The notes: generated from the sequence alone by a model not told the origin. 17,337 bases of DNA from Akkermansiaceae bacterium (GCA_011524615.1 WTJZ01000090.1:1-17337), one strand, 5' to 3'. Shown: positions 7,345-14,613, numbered from the stretch's first letter. A program made the numbers and translations.

Positions 7345-7953
7345 TCAGAGACTCGGAGTGTACTCACGTTCGAGGTGCTTGAACTCTTTAGTGAGGTGCT
7401 TCTTGACCCGTTGTCTGAGGGTGTAGACGGTTGCCACCTTGATCTGCAGAGCTTCGCTGATCTCGGTCGTACTGCGTCCAGCGATGTCCATCTTTAGAAT
7501 CTCATAGGCATGACCACGGTGCAGTACTTTGATCCTTTCCAGGACTTCTTTCATGATAACAGACTGCCATTCTTTTTCGATGTTATCATTGATCTCGGGA
7601 GTGGAGAACAGAGCCTCAGCTTCTGCGTAGTATTCCACTTTGTCCTGAATCTTGTGCACTCGTTTTTGGGAACGGAAGTGTTTCAGCGCAGAGGTCTGTA
7701 CTATGCGGCCAAACCAAGTGCGGAATTTCCCCTGGCTAGCATCGTAGTTTCTGATGGACTTGGAAAGTTGCGTGAAGGCAGTTGAAGCGATGTCATCCGC
7801 ATCGTTTGACGAAACATTCATATTCTTAAGAATTTCGTAAACAAGCTTGGTGTACCGCTGATGTAATTCGCTCCATGCAGCGTCGTCATCTAATTTCGTA
7901 GCACGCTCAATCAGCGTGTAACTGGTGTCATGATGCTTATTATGTTGTGGCAT
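7345..7953 (-). CDS. Orphan ECF-type sigma factor, paralogue of the kinase-linked one
   Basis: 202 residues with sigma regions 2 (acidic D-A-D-D, then KFRTWFGRI) and 4 (HTH around TEISEALQIKVATVYTLRQR). It aligns without gaps over almost its whole length to the sigma factor at 1886-2488. Shared blocks include YTLI, LDD, AW, a KFR-WF-RI region, SALKHFRS, LHRGHAYE and a matching TVYTLR helix. That fit supports the ATG at 7953, although no Shine-Dalgarno sequence is visible. Unlike its paralogue it has neither a kinase nor an anti-sigma factor beside it. Its neighbours are a convergent PEP-CTERM gene and a divergent rhomboid gene. Possible minus-strand promoter hexamers upstream are a perfect TATAAT (8018-8023) without a good -35, and TTGACG (8009-8014) without a good -10. 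Targets are unknown. Confidence 0.9.
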   Translation of the reverse strand: MPQHNKHHDTSYTLIERATKLDDDAAWSELHQRYTKLVYEILKNMNVSSNDADDIASTAFTQLSKSIRNYDASQGKFRTWFGRIVQTSALKHFRSQKRVHKIQDKVEYYAEAEALFSTPEINDNIEKEWQSVIMKEVLERIKVLHRGHAYEILKMDIAGRSTTEISEALQIKVATVYTLRQRVKKHLTKEFKHLEREYTPSL

Positions 7954-8139
7954 GGTAGTTAATTATGCGGTGCTTAGGCTCTTCTTATGTGCGACATGTG
8001 GAATGATGCGTCAAGGCATTATAGGGGAGAAGGTTCTCAGAAAGGACTCAAATTAGGACAAGAAAGTGGCCATAATGGGAGGGGGAGATATGTTTCAAAT
8101 TTGTTTTTTTGCGGGGATTATATGGTGTAGATCTATAGT

Positions 8140-8168
8140 TTGAGATGCAGGTATAATTTTCCTAAAAT
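8140..8168 (+). promoter_or_regulatory. Sigma70-type promoter for the rhomboid-trmO-ankyrin-ACT unit
   Basis: TTGAGA (8140-8145), a 17-base spacer and TAAAAT (8163-8168) match the housekeeping consensus at five of six positions each. The predicted start near 8175 leaves a leader of about 38 nt before the ATG at 8214. The ATG is preceded by an AAGGTAGGTGG stretch that can act as a ribosome binding site. Confidence 0.6.
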
Positions 8169-8213
8169 ATTCTAACTGAAGTCGGGGCCTAGAGACGCTA
8201 AGGTAGGTGGTAT

Positions 8214-8810
8214 ATGAGTCGCCATGTAGAGGTCGAAGTCTTAGACGGAGCGCCGCGCCCTAGTGGGCGGGGTCGCTTTAACCTGCCGGGATGTGGGCTC
8301 ATCCTGATGTATATCTTTGTCGCCTGGGGGATAGAGGTGGTGGATGTGTTCTTAGGGCGTAATCTGGATTACCTAGGAGTGCGACCTCGGGAGATATCTA
8401 GTTTATTAGGGATCTTTGCCATGCCTTGGTTACATGGCGGGTTTGGCCACTTGTTATCGAATACTCTGACGTTCGCCGTTTTAGGATATCTGATGCTCGC
8501 TGTGGAGAAGGAGCGCTTCCTACGCTCTAGTGTGATCATTGTGGTGTTGAGTGGACTAGGTACGTGGTTGATCGGTCGGCCTGGCTCGATTCATATTGGG
8601 GCGAGCGCCTTGATCTATGGTTACTTTGGTTACCTCTTGAGCCGTTCGTACTTTGAGCGTCAGTTGAAGTGGATCCTCTTTGGGGTTGTTCTCTTCCTCA
8701 TCTACGGGGGAATGGTTTGGGGCGTATTACCTCAGGGAGGAGGAGTCTCATGGGAGGGGCATTTATGCGGATTTATCGCTGGTCATTGGCTGGCTCGTAG
8801 ACGAGCCTGA
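8214..8810 (+). CDS. Rhomboid-family intramembrane serine protease
   Basis: 198 residues, with about six hydrophobic segments after a ~24-residue cytoplasmic start. Rhomboid hallmarks are H79 and N83 in HLLSN (oxyanion side), the nucleophile S131 in G129-A-S-A, and the base H183 in WEGHLCGFIAGH. The usual GxSG is GxSA here, so the residue after the serine differs from the commonest form, but the Ser/His dyad is intact. The position of the ATG fits both the promoter at 8140-8168 and the purine-rich AAGGTAGGTGG upstream. The trmO gene starts 7 bases after the stop, so the two are probably co-transcribed. The natural substrate is unknown. The known activity of the family is cleavage of single-pass membrane proteins inside the membrane. 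Confidence 0.88.
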   Translation: MSRHVEVEVLDGAPRPSGRGRFNLPGCGLILMYIFVAWGIEVVDVFLGRNLDYLGVRPREISSLLGIFAMPWLHGGFGHLLSNTLTFAVLGYLMLAVEKERFLRSSVIIVVLSGLGTWLIGRPGSIHIGASALIYGYFGYLLSRSYFERQLKWILFGVVLFLIYGGMVWGVLPQGGGVSWEGHLCGFIAGHWLARRRA

Positions 8811-8817
8811 GAAGACT

Positions 8818-9507
8818 ATGGATCATGATATCACATTGCATCCCATTGGCTGGGTAGAGTCTGTCTTCAAGGAGAAGTTCGGCGCGCCGCGCCAATCTGG
8901 GGTCGTCCCTAGTGCGACAGGGGTGATCCACTTTTACCCTCCATATGACCAGCCAGATGCCTTTGCGGAGTTAGAGGGGTTTAGTCATCTATGGGTGGTG
9001 AGCCAGTTTCATCTCGTACCAGATGATGGAGGCTTCCGGCCGAAGGTGAGACCGCCTAAGCTTGGGGGCTCGAAGAAGGTGGGCGTATTTGCCTCGCGCG
9101 CTCCATTTCGCCCGAATCGCCTATGCTTGTCTGTGGTCAAACTAGAGGAAGTAGAGATCGAAAAAAGTGCGGTATCGCTGAGGGTGTCAGGGCTGGATAT
9201 GGTAGACGGTACACCGGTGCTCGATATTAAGCCATATTTACCCTACGCTGATGCTAGGCCAGAGGCGGTCACGGCTTATGGATTGGCTCATAATCCTGAG
9301 TTGATTGTGATTCCAGAGCGCCCTGAGGTCTATGATGGGCTCTCAGCGGAGGATCTCTTATTAATTGAGCAAACCCTGAGAGCACAACCTCAGCCTGCAT
9401 ACTCAGCTGCTGATCACCAGTTCGGAGTGACTCTCGCTGGCTGGAATGTTGTTTGGAAAACTCAAGAAGATCGGATCGTTATTACAGAAATTAAAAAGAA
9501 AAATTGA
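8818..9507 (+). CDS. trmO: tRNA (N6-threonylcarbamoyladenosine(37)-N6)-methyltransferase TrmO
   Basis: 229 residues, close to the ~235 of E. coli TrmO (formerly YaeB/TsaA, UPF0066). The family's known reaction is SAM-dependent methylation of t6A at position 37 of certain tRNAs, giving m6t6A, which tunes decoding of ACY threonine codons. Recognisable family blocks are HPIGWVESVFKEKFGAPRQS (8-27), the signature SRAPFRPNRLCLSVVKLE (93-110) and VLDIKPYLPYAD (134-145). In many members the signature reads RSPFRPNPIGLS, so this is a mild variant. The frame is open further upstream, but an earlier start would lie inside the rhomboid gene. The ATG at 8818 gives the conserved N-terminus and sits 7 bases after the rhomboid stop, with GAGAAG just ahead. 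Confidence 0.92.
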   Translation: MDHDITLHPIGWVESVFKEKFGAPRQSGVVPSATGVIHFYPPYDQPDAFAELEGFSHLWVVSQFHLVPDDGGFRPKVRPPKLGGSKKVGVFASRAPFRPNRLCLSVVKLEEVEIEKSAVSLRVSGLDMVDGTPVLDIKPYLPYADARPEAVTAYGLAHNPELIVIPERPEVYDGLSAEDLLLIEQTLRAQPQPAYSAADHQFGVTLAGWNVVWKTQEDRIVITEIKKKN

Positions 9508-9540
9508 TATTTAATCTAGATTCAGGTAATTCTGCGCGCC

Positions 9541-11088
9541 ATGCAGAATGCCTATAAATTTATACTTTTAGGAGCGCTCACATTTTTACTATTTTCTTGT
9601 GGAGGAGGTGATGAGAATGGAGCGGACAGTCGAGCGGAGGCTAATGTCGCGACTCCTGATGAGCTCTTTTCGACGGTGCTTGCAGACGATACAGAAGGCT
9701 TAAGGTCCTACATCAAGCGTGGAGTTGATCTCAGCGTTCTTGATGGGTCAGAAGGCACGCTGCTCCATGTCGGTGCGGAGTGTGGAGCGACCAGTTCATC
9801 TAAGTTACTGATCGACGCTGGGCTAGATGTCGATGCTCAGAATGCGAAGGGTGAGACCCCATTGATGCTAGCGACCCGAAATAAGCACTTGGATACGATT
9901 AGAATGCTGCTGCGTCATAATGCCACATCTGATATCGTTGATAATACGGGGTACCGAGCCTTGACGATTGCGGCTGAGTTCGGAGATGCGGATCTCGTGG
10001 AGGCATTGGCGCTCTACTCTCGTAATCATCTCGATGATGCACTCTTCATCGCGGCACTTCAGGGCCACAGTGAGCTGATCGATACGCTTACTAATTATGG
10101 GGCGTCGGTCTACAGTAGACTGGATGTGAACGGGAGAACCCCTCTGATGATGGCGGCTCAAAACGGTCATCTAGAGTGTGTACGTATCTTACTCGAGAAT
10201 GGAGCGAATCGCTACAGCACAGACGAAGAGGGGCTGACTGCTAGTGAGATCGCTCGTACCGCAGGGCATGAGGAGATCGCTCTGTATCTAGGTGCGAAGC
10301 CTGAGGAGGAAGAGTTCGCCTTCAAAGAGGACAACATGAAGCTCATCGAGGAGGCCGCGACACAAGTCGTCGAGCAAGAGAAGCAAAAGATAGAAGCGCT
10401 CGTACAAGAGGTCGCAGAATTACAAGAGATGGCGCCTGAGGCTCCAGCTACTCCAGTGACGGAAAGTGTCGAGACCACACCAGTAGTTCCTGCGCCGGTG
10501 AAACCAGTCGCCCCTGTGGCAGAGTTGAAGAAGGTAGAGAAGGAAGTACCTCTCGCTGAGAAGCAGCTAGAAGTGATCGACCTGAACGGATACGAATTAG
10601 TCTCAGCACCGAGCAAGCCAGTGGCCGAGTCGATCTTGTTCAAGACGTACCGTGAAGAGTCGCTCCCGATCAAAGTAGCGTCGGTTCTCCCGGAAGTCGT
10701 CTCGATCAAGTATCTCTACGGAGATCATGAGACGAAGGAAATCAAGCTAGGAGAGATGATCCCTGATACGAATCTCAAAGTCGTATCGGCAAAGGTAAAG
10801 CGTGATTACTCCAAGATGAGTGCAGGCAAGCCAGCCGATGTATCAGTCGTGATGATCGAGGACCAAACGACAGGCAAACGTCGCAAGATGACGACTGGCC
10901 TCAATATCGGCAAAACGGAGCCATTCGCTATGGTGAAGGAGTATGAGGGCAAGGCTCTTCTCGTTGCCAAGAAGGGGGATCGCTTCCGTCAAGCTGATGG
11001 CCGAGTCTATGAGGTGCTCGAAGTCAGATCCACTCAACTCCTCTTCCAAGACGTTGAATCGGGAGAGGTCCACACCGTATTTAAATAA
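9541..11088 (+). CDS. Ankyrin-repeat lipoprotein
   Basis: 515 residues. Residues 1-20 form a lipoprotein signal peptide with lipobox LFSC and lipidated Cys20, so the product should be membrane-anchored and face the periplasm. Ankyrin repeats cover ~39-253. The clearest are GETPLMLATRNKHLDTIRML (104 onward) and GRTPLMMAAQNGHLECVRIL (198 onward). One repeat (137-163) is shortened. A likely coiled coil (~265-297) and a Pro/Val-rich linker (~298-327) follow. The last ~170 residues are a conserved-looking beta-rich domain ending GDRFRQADGRVYEVLEVRST and VESGEVHTVFK, which vaguely recalls the C-terminal beta domains of secretion or pilus proteins such as PilP/GspC. That resemblance is weak. It lies 33 bases after trmO and 12 before the ACT gene, within one transcription unit. 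A protein-protein interaction role is likely; partners unknown. Confidence 0.88.
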   Translation: MQNAYKFILLGALTFLLFSCGGGDENGADSRAEANVATPDELFSTVLADDTEGLRSYIKRGVDLSVLDGSEGTLLHVGAECGATSSSKLLIDAGLDVDAQNAKGETPLMLATRNKHLDTIRMLLRHNATSDIVDNTGYRALTIAAEFGDADLVEALALYSRNHLDDALFIAALQGHSELIDTLTNYGASVYSRLDVNGRTPLMMAAQNGHLECVRILLENGANRYSTDEEGLTASEIARTAGHEEIALYLGAKPEEEEFAFKEDNMKLIEEAATQVVEQEKQKIEALVQEVAELQEMAPEAPATPVTESVETTPVVPAPVKPVAPVAELKKVEKEVPLAEKQLEVIDLNGYELVSAPSKPVAESILFKTYREESLPIKVASVLPEVVSIKYLYGDHETKEIKLGEMIPDTNLKVVSAKVKRDYSKMSAGKPADVSVVMIEDQTTGKRRKMTTGLNIGKTEPFAMVKEYEGKALLVAKKGDRFRQADGRVYEVLEVRSTQLLFQDVESGEVHTVFK

Positions 11089-11100
11089 TAGAACATTCCT

Positions 11101-11556
11101 ATGAACCCAGAAACCGATATAGCTAACTCCCCTGTGATCCAGTTCTCGATCATGCTCCAGAATAAGCCAGGAGTCTTCCAGTCCTTACTGAAGCTCCTCA
11201 AGGGGGCGGGAGTAGAAGTCTTAGGCCTGAGTGTAAAGGACTCGAGTGATGTGACGATCGTCAGAATGGTGGTCTCCGATCCAGACTCCACTTTACAACT
11301 GTTCCTAGAGAAGGGCATTCCTCATACGACTCTCGAGCTTTTAGTCGTTGCCTTTAGGGAGCCTGCAAGCGAGTTATTGGCGTGCCTCCAGGCGTTCAAT
11401 AATGCCGAGACGAATATCGACTTCGGTTATGCACTCTTACCACATCCTCAGGGCAAGACCCTTCTGGCTTTCCACATTGATGATGTAGAGTTTGGACGTC
11501 ACATTATGTCGCAGGCTGGGTTCTCAGTGATGACTCAGGACGATCTGAGCCGATAA
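11101..11556 (+). CDS. Protein with two tandem ACT domains
   Basis: 151 residues. Residues ~13-75 (beginning FSIMLQNKPGVFQSLLKLL) are a clear ACT domain, with the N-K-P-G turn where ligands bind in this fold. Residues ~79-145 form a second, more diverged ACT-like unit (LELLVVAFREPASELLACLQ, then TLLAFHIDDVEFGRHIMSQA). ACT pairs of this length without an enzyme domain occur as stand-alone small-molecule sensors, often for amino acids (compare COG4747). The ligand cannot be read from sequence. It is the last gene of the rhomboid-trmO-ankyrin unit, 12 bases after the ankyrin gene, and a strong terminator begins 21 bases after the stop. A regulatory rather than catalytic role is inferred. Confidence 0.85.
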   Translation: MNPETDIANSPVIQFSIMLQNKPGVFQSLLKLLKGAGVEVLGLSVKDSSDVTIVRMVVSDPDSTLQLFLEKGIPHTTLELLVVAFREPASELLACLQAFNNAETNIDFGYALLPHPQGKTLLAFHIDDVEFGRHIMSQAGFSVMTQDDLSR

Positions 11557-11576
11557 CCATTTTGATCTTTTCTGAA

Positions 11577-11609
11577 GCACTCTCTCCGTTATGGGGGGAG
11601 TGCTTTTTT
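11577..11609 (+). terminator. Strong rho-independent terminator
   Basis: An 11-bp stem (11577-11587 with 11593-11603), with two G·U wobbles and a 5-base loop, is followed directly by six Ts (11604-11609). On the minus strand the wobbles become A·C mismatches and no T-run follows, so it acts for the plus-strand unit only. Confidence 0.93.
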
Positions 11610-11687
11610 GCGCTTATTAGGAAAAGTAGATAAAATGGGCTAGTGGATTTCAGAGGAATGATCCCTTGTTGCCTGTATCAGAGGGGG

Positions 11688-12191
11688 TTATTCACTCGCG
11701 GAGGCTGCGATCCAGAGGAGGTCAGCCAAGCGGTTCAGGTAGATTCGGGGTTCACTAGTGGCGAGTTCGGTTGCCCAGGTCCTGCGTTCGGCGCGTCTAC
11801 AGACGGTTCGGCAGACGTGGAGTTGCGCGGAGAGGTGAGAGGCTCCTGGCTTGATCCAGCCCTTGAAGGTATTGCTTTCGCTCTCAGAAGCGAGGTCTTC
11901 GAGTGTCGAAATGTCCTCAGCAGTGACCAGACCGTAGCCTTTTTCCGCATACCGTGTGGCATCTTCCGGTTCGACTGCTACCATCCCCATGAGATTAATG
12001 AGGGTGTGCTGGATCTCTTCTAGCCATTGGATAAAGGACGATTCTGTGGAGAGGGCTCTAGCGACTCCGAGATGGGCACTGAGTTCGTCTATGGCGCCTA
12101 GAGCCTCGATGCGCGCAGATGTTTTCTCCGCTTTTTTCCCAAAGAGGAGATCGGTTAGCCCCTCGTCTCCTCGCTTAGTGATGATCGACAT
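11688..12191 (-). CDS. PduO-type cob(I)alamin adenosyltransferase
   Basis: 167 residues. The family transfers the 5'-deoxyadenosyl group of ATP to cob(I)alamin, giving adenosylcobalamin in the cytoplasm. Visible signatures are the N-terminal ATP-binding TKRGDEG (5-11), RIEALGAIDELSAHLGVARA (27-46), PGAS (115-118), CRTVCRRAERR (127-137) and YLNRLADLLW (151-160). The ATG at 12191 places the TKRGDEG motif right at the N-terminus, as in the family. An upstream in-frame TTG at 12209 would add six residues and is less likely. It lies 41 bases downstream of the NlpC/P60 gene on the same strand, probably in one transcript, though the two functions are not obviously linked. No cobalamin riboswitch or B12-dependent enzyme is visible in the window. 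Confidence 0.92.
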   Translation of the reverse strand: MSIITKRGDEGLTDLLFGKKAEKTSARIEALGAIDELSAHLGVARALSTESSFIQWLEEIQHTLINLMGMVAVEPEDATRYAEKGYGLVTAEDISTLEDLASESESNTFKGWIKPGASHLSAQLHVCRTVCRRAERRTWATELATSEPRIYLNRLADLLWIAASASE

Positions 12192-12232
12192 GTCGATAGC
12201 ATTGCGCAATTACAGGTAGAAGCAACGAGAAA

Positions 12233-12883
12233 CTATAAGGGGGGCAGAGATCCGTATGCGACGATCTTGGATCGTGATTTGGCAGATGGGAGCTTGAAGT
12301 CGTAGAGGCCATATCCATCACGACGAGCCCCATTGTAATAGCGCCCCTTGGATGCGCAGATCATGACCGGGCGGTGGTATCCCTGTTGATGCCCCAGATA
12401 CATTCCTACATGGGTTACCTTAACCGTGCGACCGTCTGTGGGGGCATATGTACCACTCCAGAAGACGAGATCTCCAGGTTGTAGGTGAGAGAAGTCTTGG
12501 TGCTGTAGGGAGTCTGCTTGTGGGGTGACTTGGTAGACTCGTCCTTCTTTAGCGAGCCAGAGGTATTGATTAGAGGAGGTGCGTTTTGGTGAGTACCCCA
12601 TTCGTTTGAGGACGTAGTACATCGCGCCTGAGCAGTCGAACCCACCCTGAGTGGGGTCTGCGGAGCCGAAGAGGTACTTTGGCCAGTGGGATTCATCACG
12701 TACTTTGAGAGCCTCGTTGATGACGTTCTGACGCCATGGGGCGATGTCTTCGAGATCGAGTTGTTCGATCGCTATGGATGGCGCCGGGAGGTAATCCTTA
12801 CCGTCTTCGGTGTACTTATCTTCCGCGCAGCTCTGGAGTACGAGACAGAGTAGGAGGGGGAGTAGTCTATGCATTTTCTTCAT
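12233..12883 (-). CDS. NlpC/P60-family lipoprotein, likely cell-wall peptidase
   Basis: 216 residues. The lipoprotein signal peptide has lipobox LQSC with Cys19 (MKKMHRLLPLLLCLVLQSC). The NlpC/P60 papain-like domain covers ~55-212: nucleophile C84 in GGFDCSG, LQPGDLVFW (134-142) and catalytic H158 in THVGMYLG. The family cleaves peptidoglycan stem peptides. The third catalytic position, a His in E. coli Spr (in the IHAS motif), is Cys176 here (MICASKG), so the third residue is non-standard. A TAATG context surrounds the start; a second ATG three codons in is possible. Divergent to the M23 peptidase gene, and followed by the cobalamin adenosyltransferase gene on the same strand. Expected location is the periplasmic face of a membrane. 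Confidence 0.9.
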   Translation of the reverse strand: MKKMHRLLPLLLCLVLQSCAEDKYTEDGKDYLPAPSIAIEQLDLEDIAPWRQNVINEALKVRDESHWPKYLFGSADPTQGGFDCSGAMYYVLKRMGYSPKRTSSNQYLWLAKEGRVYQVTPQADSLQHQDFSHLQPGDLVFWSGTYAPTDGRTVKVTHVGMYLGHQQGYHRPVMICASKGRYYNGARRDGYGLYDFKLPSAKSRSKIVAYGSLPPL

Positions 12884-12961
12884 TAGAGGGAGTGTGGGGG
12901 CAAATGGTCATTATTTTTTGTTGTATTTCCCAGATTGATCCATGTTACTGCGTAGCTATTC

Positions 12962-13963
12962 ATGAAGTGGTTCCTCTTATTGACTCTCTCGGTGTGTGCA
13001 GAGATTCCGACCTTTGTCCTTCCGACGGAGAATGATGCGGTCGTACAGTCTCGTCCGAATGACTTCTACATGTATGTGAACCGCTACTTCGAGGGGAAGG
13101 ACTCTAAGCCATGGCAAGCGGGCACCTATGGATTTGTGCGTAACATGAAGCGAACGGAAGCAGGAGTCATCGGGACTCGCTTCCATGAAGGAGCAGATAT
13201 TAAGCCAGTGCGCCGGAATAACTATGGAGTGCCACTCGATCCCGTGGTCGCAGTGGCTGAGGGGGTTGTCGCTTACGTGAATGGATCATCTGGGGGAAGT
13301 AACTACGGTAAGTATGTCGTTGTCAGGCATAATTGGGGCGAAGGACCTATCTGCTCTCTGTACGCGCACCTTGGTAAGGTTACCTGTGAGGAGGGGCAAG
13401 TTGTAAAAGCGGGGGATGAACTGGGGATTCTCGGGTACACGGGGGCTGGGATTGATAAGGCGCGGGCTCACCTGCACTTTGAGGTGAATCTGATGCTCTC
13501 AGAACGATTTGAAAAGTGGCACCAACTGCAGCATGGTAACTCCTCTGGCCATGGCAACTATAATGGTCAGAACCTAGTGGGTCTCAATAGTATGGAACTG
13601 CTCTCTCAGCAACGACTAGGGAACGTAACGAGTCTCAAGTCATATCTTGCTAAACAGCGTCCCTACTACAGCGTGACCGTGCCCTCCCAGTTCACTAAGG
13701 CTCTACAGAAGAGATATCCATGGCTCTGGGTGGCGGAGCAAGGCGAGCACCGTACGGCTGAAATCGCATTTTCCGCGTCAGGACTCCCCCTCACGATCAA
13801 GCCCAGTATGAGACGAGTGACTAGCCCTACGATTACTAAACTTCAACCCTTTCTTGGCCGGCATGAGGACCGTACGATCGGGAGGGTCTCAGGTTCTGGT
13901 CAGATGGGTACTCTGACAGAACGTGGACTGCTCTACCTTAAGCTCCTTTGTGATCAGTACTAG
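12962..13963 (+). CDS. Secreted M23 (LytM-type) zinc metallopeptidase
   Basis: 333 residues. The signal peptide is MKWFLLLTLSVCA, with cleavage likely after Ala13. The LytM domain at ~65-180 has every expected zinc or catalytic residue: H75 and D79 in HEGAD, H136 in YAHL, H170 and H172 in HLHFEV. Members are glycyl or D,D-endopeptidases that cut peptidoglycan cross-links. Residues ~185-333 form an unrecognised C-terminal part that ends close to the stop. The gene starts 78 bases from the divergent NlpC/P60 gene, so two wall hydrolases share a control region. No signal for a promoter could be assigned with confidence in that short gap. Whether it is an active enzyme or an activator such as EnvC cannot be told, but the intact zinc site favours activity. 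Confidence 0.92.
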   Translation: MKWFLLLTLSVCAEIPTFVLPTENDAVVQSRPNDFYMYVNRYFEGKDSKPWQAGTYGFVRNMKRTEAGVIGTRFHEGADIKPVRRNNYGVPLDPVVAVAEGVVAYVNGSSGGSNYGKYVVVRHNWGEGPICSLYAHLGKVTCEEGQVVKAGDELGILGYTGAGIDKARAHLHFEVNLMLSERFEKWHQLQHGNSSGHGNYNGQNLVGLNSMELLSQQRLGNVTSLKSYLAKQRPYYSVTVPSQFTKALQKRYPWLWVAEQGEHRTAEIAFSASGLPLTIKPSMRRVTSPTITKLQPFLGRHEDRTIGRVSGSGQMGTLTERGLLYLKLLCDQY

Positions 13964-14126
13964 GTGGCTGTTATCTCATGATTCTTCGCTACGGTGGGGG
14001 GCTGAGGAAGAGAATTAGAAGGGTGAGGGGGAATTTCTTTTTGAGTCATCTAGGGGGCTTAATGTGAAAAAAAGTATTCCGATTTAACTCTTTCACTTTC
14101 TTCTCGCCAATTTTGTGGAGTGGTAT

Positions 14127-14141
14127 ATGAAGGGATTATGA
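14127..14141 (+). promoter_or_regulatory. Four-codon leader frame overlapping the ridA-like start
   Basis: ATG AAG GGA TTA TGA is preceded by GGAG (14117-14120) six bases upstream, a good ribosome site for this mini-frame. Its TGA (14139-14141) overlaps the ATG (14138-14140) of the next gene as ATGA. It may couple translation of the downstream gene or be coincidence. The downstream ATG has AAGGG just 3 bases before it, too close for optimal use. Confidence 0.3.
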
Positions 14142-14596
14142 CAATCGAAGAAAAGATCACTAGCCTAGGTCTAGCTCTCCCAGAAGCTCCCGCGCCCGTG
14201 GGATCATACTTGAATGCGGTGCGTACAGGAAACCAACTTCATATCTCAGGAGGACTACCATTTTCTGCTGATGTGAAGGTCACAGGTACGGTTCCTACTG
14301 ATACGACCGTAGAGGAGGCTCAGAAGGGTGCTGAAATGATCGTACTGAACCGTCTCGCAGTCGCTAAGGCGGAGATCGGATCTCTTGATAAGATTACACG
14401 AGTAGTCTCGATCAGTGGCTTCGTGAACTCCGCACTCGACTTTTATGACCACCCGATGGTGATTAATGCCGCTTCAGATTTACTTGTAGAGATCTTCGGT
14501 GAAGCTGGTAAGCACTCCCGAGTAGCAATGGGGGTAGCAGCATTACCACTCAACGCCTCTGTCGAGATCTCCATGATCTTAGAGGTCTCTGACTAA
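14138..14596 (+). CDS. RidA/YjgF family protein
   Basis: 152 residues, a RidA-like trimer-forming protein of the longer subgroup (~150 residues). Recognisable blocks are PVGSYLNAVRTGNQLHISGG (20-39) and HSRVAMGVAALPLNASVEI (126-144), with the conserved Arg128 that binds the substrate carboxylate in RidA. RidA deaminates reactive enamine/imine intermediates of amino-acid metabolism. For this subgroup the exact substrate is unproven, and the usual VEIE end reads VEIS. The ATG at 14138 is chosen over an in-frame GTG at 14120 because the family N-terminus matches MTIEEK. It lies 17 bases before the glucosidase gene on the same strand, so the pair is probably one transcript. A four-codon frame overlaps its start. 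Confidence 0.9.
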   Translation: MTIEEKITSLGLALPEAPAPVGSYLNAVRTGNQLHISGGLPFSADVKVTGTVPTDTTVEEAQKGAEMIVLNRLAVAKAEIGSLDKITRVVSISGFVNSALDFYDHPMVINAASDLLVEIFGEAGKHSRVAMGVAALPLNASVEISMILEVSD

Positions 14597-14613
14597 TTTA
14601 TCACGCTACGCTC

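Noticed and set aside
8214..8810. Rhomboid as a rhombosortase working with the nearby CTERM protein
   Set aside because: Rhombosortase acts on GlyGly-CTERM proteins. The nearby protein has a PEP-CTERM tail, which is processed by exosortase, so proximity alone is not evidence.
8680..8817. Upstream extension of the TrmO reading frame
   Set aside because: The extra residues would overlap the rhomboid gene and show no similarity to the family; the ATG at 8818 gives the normal N-terminus.
10212..10709. Ser/Thr/Ala-rich minus-strand frame of 165 codons
   Set aside because: It is antisense to the coiled-coil and Pro/Val-rich part of the ankyrin lipoprotein. Its low-complexity composition is what that reverse frame would give.
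11577..11609. The terminator as bidirectional for the convergent adenosyltransferase gene
   Set aside because: On the minus strand two wobble pairs become A·C mismatches and no T-run follows.
12192..12232. Cobalamin riboswitch ahead of the adenosyltransferase gene
   Set aside because: The gap is only 41 bases, far too short for a cobalamin riboswitch, and none of its conserved sequence was seen upstream of the NlpC/P60 gene either.
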